A stretch of 64,000 bases of DNA from positions 23,761,232 to 23,825,231 of the forward strand of contig JAKSZT010054215.1 of assembly GCA_026826555.1 (NCBI GenBank), in the 5' to 3' direction. The notes beneath the pieces were generated by a model. The model was not told where the DNA came from, did no database searches, and saw only the letters and a list, made by a program, of their open reading frames with translations. The translations under genes were made by a program, and so were the position numbers. The DNA is from Tolypeutes matacus (lineage: Eukaryota; Chordata; Mammalia; Cingulata; Chlamyphoridae). Positions 57,930 through 64,000 of this stretch are shown here, in pieces (the first letter of the stretch is position 1; each line of letters opens with the position of its first letter).

Positions 57930-59365
57930 TGGGGAAAGCAAAGTCTCTTGTCATGACAGTTCTAGGAAATAATGAACATGCATTTTAACCATGGTGACAG
58001 GAAAGCTTTGGGTTTGGAGGAGGGTGGAACACTCCAGGCAGGTGGTGCTGGGAGAATCCATGGCGATACTTGAAGAGAAGTAGGTGTAGGCAGGGTGACT
58101 AGGAAGAAAAGAAAGTGCAGATTATGAGTGCATAAGGATAGTGGAAAATATTTAGTTCCAAACTCTGTTAAGATCTATTTTCTAAGTCATGGAAGTTCTG
58201 TGCTGGATTATTTAAGAGTACAATGTGAGTAGTTTGATTCATCAGGCTCCTGTACATGTTTGTAGGAGTGGAGAAAGATGGAGGCAGCTCAGTGTTGTCT
58301 GAGCCCAATTGAGGACTTTCCTGTGTAGCTATTACTAAGGAAAAATTTGGAGCAGCAGCTGCAATTTCTTTTTCTTTTGTGGAGGTGGTGGGAGTTGAGA
58401 GGATAAGTAGCAAAATCATGGACAGAAGGCAGAATGACAGAAGGCTCCTGAGAGGACCAGGGAGTAGGAGAGCTGATTTAAGAGATTTTCAGGGAGTTAT
58501 CAAAGACTGATTTCATCTTCTGCAAACTCTGAACACTTCGTCTACTGTAAATACTATGCAGTTCAGAAATTTAAAATGCACCTGAGTTCAACAAAAAGAG
58601 TGATACAAGAGAGCTGGATATGGTTTCTCTTGGTGATACTAGAATGTCAGTGGTACCTCACAAAGTCGGGACATCTCAGATCTGGCCAGGCAAGTACAAG
58701 CAGCAGCTCATTCCCCATCTGGCCCAGGGCAGCTGTGAGTCATTTAATTCTGGAGAAATGGAAATGTTGCCTTCAACTTTTAAAAACAAGATCTGTACAC
58801 TTACTTGTGTCACTAAATCAACATGACTTAGTGGGTTGATGGAAGGGCGACCGTGGGGTGGGGAGGGGGGCTGCAATTTTAACCTAGAGGCTCCTCGTCC
58901 TCTGGGAGCATTCTTCTTTGGGATCCTTGGAGTACACTCCTGCCAAAAGACGTCACACATGACCTTGCTAATGCAGCAGAACTGTCCTAACTGTGTGACA
59001 GAAAGGAGGGATCCCTGTCCTCTCAGAGAGATCATACTATCTGCCACCTTCCTCCCAAGCAACCAACTCTGCATACCAAGGGCAGAGGTAGCCTTTGATG
59101 GAATTTTAAAAGTCCTTCTGGACCCTTTTCCTGGGGCCAAACAGGCCTCCTGGCCTTACTTTGTATTACTGAGAAAAGTAAAAGAAAATCTGCTGCAAAG
59201 TGACTTTCTGTGTCTACTTAGTCCCAAACCAAGAAGTGATTGTAAACTTCTCTCGCTGAAAAATACAAGTTCATGTTCTTCCTCGCTATGCAACCTACAA
59301 CTCACAGGTTTAGTCATCAGGGATTTTTAAAATATAAAAGGGGCAGTGCTATAATTATTGCTCTC
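57930..59365. other. Unique stretch, no gene established
   Basis: The longest ORFs are 58,836-59,330 (+, 164 codons) and 58,676-59,140 (-, 154 codons). They overlap in antisense, have no domain I recognise and no splice or promoter context, so neither is called. No repeat family assigned. Confidence 0.4.
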
Positions 59366-59368
59366 TGG

Positions 59369-59494
59369 TTTCCTTTCCTTCCCCTTCCCCTTCCCCTTCC
59401 CCTTCCCCTCCCTTTTCCATTCCATTCCATTCCATTCCATTCCATTCCATTCCATTACATTACATTACATTACATTTCTTCTCTCTCTCTCTCT
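59369..59494. repeat. Pentanucleotide array (TTCCC)n-(CCATT)n-(ACATT)n-(CT)n
   Basis: TTCCC units to about 59,415, then about eight perfect CCATT units (59,417-59,455), four ACATT units to 59,476 and finally CT repeats at 59,480-59,494. CCATT is the complement of the GGAAT unit known from satellite II/III. The ORFs over it are translated repeats. Confidence 0.95.
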
Positions 59495-59574
59495 TTGCTT
59501 AACAATATGCCATGCCATGTTTTCACATCACTCTACATAGAGTTGCCTGATTAGTGTTAATACCTATATAATAC

Positions 59575-59825
59575 AGAAAATAGAAAGCACTATCATACTT
59601 CCTATGTGGAGGCACATTTCTAAATACATTTTGTCCTCAGGACAACCTTATGAGGTAGTTACTAGATACACTCCCATTTTATAGATGAAGAAACTGAGGT
59701 GAAATTAGGTAACATCTCAAGATCATAAAATGAGTAAGTATCCAGAGCCAGGATTAGAACCCAGACTGTCTGGGATCAGTGCTTAGGCTTCTCTAGGATA
59801 GTGCCCTTAACTCTACTGCCCCTTG
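59575..59825 (-). mobile_element. MIR, antisense, nearly full length
   Basis: 'cctatgtggaggcacatttc', 'ggacaaccttatgaggtagt', 'tatagatgaagaaactgagg', 'gccaggattagaacccagac' and 'gcccttaactctactgccc' follow MIR in antisense order. Confidence 0.9.
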
Positions 59826-59829
59826 CTAT

Positions 59830-60505
59830 GCTGTGCCTGTACCACGGCTTTTTCAGCCATTCCTTTATGAATTCTGTTCCAATTTTTAATCTTTGTTGGC
59901 ATCCCCCACCGATTAGCACATTCTTGGATGCCTCTCCTACCTCACAGTTGATGTGCATTTAGGGAATTAAAAATAACTGCTATAGTGGCATACCTCGAAA
60001 TTAAAGTAATTATTAGATAGATGAGTCCCTTTAAAAATGTTTTGTATTCCAAATCTCAATAAAAATGCCTTTTGGCGTATCAGCAGCTTTGGCAAATCCA
60101 CATTACATCCACGCACCATTACCATCGATAATTGAGAACTGACACACGTGTTAATCAATCATTTATTCCAGCCTCCTCTGTTTCCTGCCTGTTTCTAGAC
60201 ATTGTCTATCTCGGTCTTAGAAGTGGGAAACACAGTAAAATTCTTTGCAGTCTGAAGAATTGCAATTGCAGAAAACACACTGTGGAATAAAGTTGGAAAG
60301 AGGAGAAATTATGTTGAGACTTTCTCCAGCACCACTGGCCATGATTTTATACCATGGCAAGCTTTCCTTGTGTGCTAAAGGCACACTTCCACCCCTTTCC
60401 CTGGACTCAAGAATAAGAGAAGCAAAAATGAACATTAAATTAAACTGTGCTAGGCTGTGTTTCCCCATTCAATTTGAGATGAAAGCTTTCCATTTTGTTT
60501 GGAGA
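59830..60505. other. Unique stretch, no gene seen
   Basis: Paired antisense ORFs (83 and 87 codons at 60,217-60,508) lack recognisable motifs. No repeat assigned. Confidence 0.4.
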
Positions 60506-60509
60506 TAAT

Positions 60510-60960
60510 AGAAAAAATGCTGGGTTTAGAGTAACAATCCTGGGTTCAGATCTTTCCAGCTGTGTGATTCTAGAGCAGGATTTCTCTCCCTCAGCACTAC
60601 TGCTATTTTGGGCTGGGTAATTATTTGTTGTGGGGACTGTCCTGTGTAAGTAGGATGTTTAGCACATCCCTGGCCTTGGCTCAGTAGGGACCTATAACAC
60701 CTCCTCCACACCCAAGTTGTGACAGCCAAAACTGTCTCCAGATACTGCCAAATGGCCCCTGGGGGCAGGGAGCAATTGTCCAGACTGAGAGCCAGGGGAT
60801 CTAGACAAAGCTTTGAACTTCTCCAAGCCACAGCTTTTTTTGTGTATAAAAATGAGGATCATTATATTCTCTTTAGGGAGTTACTGTAAAGAGTAAATGA
60901 GCTAATCTATTTACACAAACTTTGTAAGTTATAAATTATTACTTATGCATTAAGTCAGGT
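60510..60960 (+). mobile_element. MIR split by MER20
   Basis: The 5' part 60,510-60,575 ('gctgggtttagagtaacaat', 'cagctgtgtgattctag') and 3' part 60,798-60,960 ('ctttgaacttctccaagcc', 'gttactgtaaagagtaaatg') form one MIR interrupted by MER20. Confidence 0.75.
60576..60797 (-). mobile_element. MER20 hAT MITE, antisense
   Basis: 'gcactactgctattttgggc', 'tgttgtggggactgtcctgtg', 'catccctggccttggctc' and 'ctccagatactgccaaatgg' match MER20 in reverse. The flanks share 'tctaga', a worn 8-bp TSD. Confidence 0.9.
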
Positions 60961-60964
60961 ATTA

Positions 60965-61365
60965 TTAATCATTTTGTCGATCATGCTCTTTTTAAGCATG
61001 TTGTATATGATCTGTAATATAGAGTATATAGAGAAATATATACAGAATATACTTCTATGCATATTTCTATGAGGGACTATTAAAATATTAAGAGATGAAA
61101 CAAACAGGCACTAAGTAAGTATTCTATATTGTCAGTAAATTAATAGCTAACATTATTCCATTGCATAACCACAAGCTGGCTCTTCTGCTGCCAGTTAACC
61201 CATTCCACAAAGGCTTTCTGTCAGTCGCAGGAGAAACAGGTACATAGAGTGAAGAGCAGATACTCACTATCCTGACAACCAAAGAAAACCTCCCAAAGAG
61301 CGTTTCTTCATAAGAGGCCAGAAGATCATCTCCATTTGCAAAGCATAGCGCAGGAAACAGTTACC
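60965..61365. other. Unique stretch, no gene seen
   Basis: AT-rich, with tata-type short repeats near 61,010-61,060. Nothing else. Confidence 0.4.
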
Positions 61366-61369
61366 TCTG

Positions 61370-61640
61370 AGGAGAAATTAATTTCTCTCCTCCTGGTTGT
61401 AGGGCCGTATGCTCCTCTTATGGTGCTCATCATTCAGAACCTCGAATTGTCGTGCCTGGTTCTCCCGTCATCAATGTCATGTTACCGGAGCTCCCTACTA
61501 GACCCACAGCATCTGCGGGATTGACTCCCTGGAGGAGTCTCCCTGTATCCACCGAGTGTGCTGAATGTAGTTCCTTGCACAGAACAGCCACTCAACAAAT
61601 TTTATTGAATGACTGGATAATTATTATTTTGCTTTATCTT
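61370..61640 (+). mobile_element. L2 3' end
   Basis: 'gtagttccttgcacagaac', 'gccactcaacaaattttatt' and 'gaatgactggataatt' are the L2 3' end; the upstream part is weaker. Confidence 0.6.
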
Positions 61641-61948
61641 AACAACAATAATTTTTAAAAGCACCAGATATAAGAATTCTGCATATAAATATTGAGGGAG
61701 GCTTTAATTCTGCTTCCTTATCAATTTGTTCCAAGCAGAGCCTTCCCTTTTTTGGCCATCCCAACCCCCACCCCAGCATTCTGGGAGAAATGGCTCTGAA
61801 ATGTGTCATGGTCACACGCTGAGAAGCCTGCAGTGGGGGTGGGGCAAGTTTCCTTCTTTTCCTCGTCTTCCTCTTTTTCCTTCCTCTGGTGTGGGTAAGA
61901 TGGCCCTTGACATGCCTTCTGTTGGGAGGTTAAAAAAGATTTAAAATG

Positions 61949-62056
61949 GACCAGGGGGCCAGTGAGTGTAGCTCAGTGGTAGAGTGCCTGCTTCCCAAGT
62001 ACGAGTCCTTGGTTCCAATCCCCGGTACCTCCTTTGAAAAACAAAAAACAAAAAAG
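61949..62056 (+). mobile_element. DAS-type SINE, single tRNA-like unit
   Basis: 'gagtgtagctcagtggtaga' (A-box side), 'ggttccaatcccc' (B-box side) and 'ggtacctcc' followed by an A-rich tail. It looks even more tRNA-Ala-like than the other units. 'ccaggg' on both sides may be a worn TSD. Confidence 0.88.
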
Positions 62057-62059
62057 CCC

Positions 62060-63195
62060 AGGGTCTGCTTGGAACTGGCTCCAGTACAGGTTTTAAGAGA
62101 GAAGACAAAGAAGATATTTGCTTTTAGAGCAATTTCCACCCCATCTCAGCAGAGGAAAAGAGTGCAGGGATTGAGGCAGGTGAGCAGAATGGCAGGCCAC
62201 GATCTCACTGGGGTCAGGGGACAAGGGAAACCCCAGCATGTGCAGGAGCCAATAGATGAAAAAGCAGCTCTTAAGAAGGACCAGCAGTCCCCTCAGCTGT
62301 AGGGAGCCCCATTTTAGCACACTGAAGAGTAGTGTGGGGTCATATGAGGATTGGTTAGTGGTCATGATGAAGGCTACCATTTAGGGACCCTTTATGCCGG
62401 GGACTCTCCTAGCAAGACCCAGGAGCATGGGGAAAAGTGGAAATGGTCATCATTGGCAAAATTAGTGTGGGTAAATTTGCATATGCATTGAGAACCCATC
62501 TTAGAAGAAATGAATTGAGATGCCAGTCCTTTTCCCTTTTTAGGTTATTGGAAGTCCTCAGATGCACAGGCATGATCTATGGGCTTGCAGGAAAGAACAT
62601 CTAGAATCTCAGAGGAGCATTCATCACAAAAAAAAGGATGACCCTGGCACCATGATGGGTCTGGAATTTGGGCTGGATGAAGGTGGGGTGATGGTATTAG
62701 CACAGCACGCAGCCACCATTGAGAGCCCGTCAGACCTGATCGCCTTGGCATAGTAGCACATGTGGGAGAATAACTGAGCCTATGAGTGTTACCTGACAGA
62801 GTTGCAGTTTAGGAGCCCAAGTTTTGGGCACTACTGTGGCCTATAATGGAATTTGGTCAAGGGCATTGTAAAGATGAAAAATTCCATCTGGTGGTGGGAG
62901 CTGAGCTTTCAGTGGTGGCGTTGTGTGATGGGGCAGAAGTAAAAGTGCTGGTAGACTGATTACACTGTCCAGTTCTCTCTCCTCTAAAGAATGGGAGGTG
63001 GACTGGCCTTTAAACTGAATAAACTTCTGGGATACATATTTTGGGGAAGGAGTTGGTCTCAAGAGGCAGCTATTGGACATGTATTTAAATTGGGCATATG
63101 GAGGTATGAATGATTAATTGGAAAAATAAAAGAGAGAGACTTGCATTCGTTCTTCAAGGTAGTGAAGCAAATCATATCAGTGGCATATGCATTTT
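62060..63195. other. Unique stretch, no gene established
   Basis: ORFs of 63-118 codons on both strands have no recognisable domain. No repeat assigned with confidence. Confidence 0.4.
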
Positions 63196-63204
63196 TCACA
63201 CTCT

Positions 63205-63251
63205 TACATACATATGCACACACAAACACACATGGTCTCACACACACACAC
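63205..63251. repeat. Interrupted (CA)n microsatellite
   Basis: CA-rich: 'acatacatatgcacacac', 'aaacacacatgg' and 'cacacacacacacc'. Confidence 0.85.
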
Positions 63252-63259
63252 CAAAACCT

Positions 63260-63372
63260 GATGAGGGAATATGGGCACAGAGGTTTCAATTATTTGTCCA
63301 AGGCCACAGAGGTAGGAAGTGGTAGAGATACCGTTGAAATCCAAGTTTTGTATTTCTAAACCAATGTGTTTC
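63260..63372 (-). mobile_element. MIR, antisense
   Basis: 'ggcacagaggtttcaattat', 'tgtccaaggccacagaggta' and 'ggtagagataccgttgaaat' are antisense MIR. Confidence 0.75.
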
Positions 63373-63397
63373 AACTTTGCTATGCTGCCATAGAAGG

Positions 63398-63581
63398 CAG
63401 CGGTTCTCAAAAATTGGTTCCTAGACCAATTGTGTCATCATCACCTGAGGCCTTGTTAGAAATGCAAGTCCTGGAATCCCACACCAGACCCCTGAGTCAG
63501 AAACGCTGAGAGTGGACTCAGCAATCTGTTTAACAAGTCCTTCTGGTGATTCCCACATGCGCTCAAGTTTGAGAATCACTG
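63398..63581 (+). mobile_element. MER5A hAT MITE
   Basis: 'cagcggttctcaaaaattgg', 'ttgttagaaatgcaagtcct', 'gagtcagaaacgctgagag' and 'aagtttgagaatcactg' follow MER5A end to end. Confidence 0.93.
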
Positions 63582-63584
63582 TTC

Positions 63585-64000
63585 TCAGGAAAGAGATTTT
63601 TTGTCAGTAGTTTGTTACATCCTAAATTCAATCGCTAATATGGTATGAGAGATTCACCCACAGTAATACCCCTCATTTATCTGAATAAGTAGATGCTTTA
63701 ACAGCACATGTCTACTCAAAGAGGGAAACTAATCATTAGGAAACAAATAAAATAGCACATACATTCCACCTTTATTTTTATATTCAGTCTAAAGTTATTT
63801 GGGAATACCTTTAATTTCATCCTATTATTTTTTGGCAGTGTGGCAAATGTTATGATTGCTCTTTTACCCTGTCTTTTCTCCCTGTATGGAAATGTGGATA
63901 GAAATGTTTTTCTTTACTCTACTCTGAGTCTACTCATAGCCCAGAAAGATGACTAAGATTAAAGTTGAGTTAAAGGCTCAAAGACATAGTTTGAAATTAC
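63585..64000. other. Unique stretch, no gene seen
   Basis: AT-rich, no repeat or ORF that I can support. Confidence 0.4.

Noticed and set aside
58676..59330. Overlapping 164-codon (+) and 154-codon (-) ORFs
   Set aside because: No recognisable domain, no splice or promoter context, and two antisense ORFs over the same DNA suggest chance. Not excluded as a lineage-specific transcript.

Overview
This is a 64 kb piece of mammalian nuclear DNA without a recognisable protein-coding gene. The organism is almost certainly an armadillo, with Dasypus novemcinctus the best guess. More than a dozen tRNA-headed SINE units of one family are scattered through it, with heads reading like 'ggatgtggctcaa' followed by a B box such as 'ggttcgatccc' and an AATA-rich tail. 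These match what I know as DAS-SINEs, a family of xenarthrans (armadillos). Shared mammalian repeats (L1M, L2, MIR, MER5, MER20, hAT MITEs, MaLR/ERVL-like LTRs) fit a placental genome. The window looks intergenic or deep-intronic: low GC, no CpG island, and nearly every open reading frame explained as repeat or as the shadow of one.

Layout. 1-5 kb: fragments of L2, an old LTR and a palindromic MITE, one long DAS-SINE at 3.3 kb, and a stretch near 2.2-2.9 kb that may be conserved non-coding DNA. 5.2-9.4 kb: an old L1 on the minus strand (ORF2 through the 5' region), cut by two DAS-SINEs and one short unidentified retroposon, each with target-site duplications (TSDs). 9.5-24.7 kb: mostly unique sequence with MIR, L2 and LTR-like relics. 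24.7-33.6 kb: a dense block of minus-strand L1, with a solo LTR, a DAS-SINE and a SINE/L1 hybrid inserted. 33.6-36.8 kb: L2 and MIR relics split by five DAS insertions. 36.8-43.6 kb: three LTRs of xenarthran MaLR-like type separated by unique DNA; 41.47-41.76 kb looks like a regulatory or conserved element. 44-48.3 kb: a GAAA/GGAA array with an assembly gap, then a decayed ERVL-type pol on the minus strand holding two oppositely oriented nested LTRs. 48.4-53 kb: DAS-SINEs, L1 pieces and a dimeric copy of the unidentified short retroposon. 53.1-57.3 kb: plus-strand L1 sequence split by an LTR fragment and a second SINE/L1 hybrid. 57.3-64 kb: hAT MITEs, MIRs, a pentanucleotide array and unique DNA.

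There is no operon-like or cooperative gene set. The biology lies in the layered retrotransposition. Two items deserve most attention. First, a DAS-SINE joined to an L1 3' tail at the same junction occurs at two loci. Second, a short poly(A) retroposon I do not recognise occurs once as a monomer and once as a head-to-tail dimer, both times bounded by long direct repeats. Family names are from memory of consensus sequences and were not checked by search; ends of ancient repeats are approximate.
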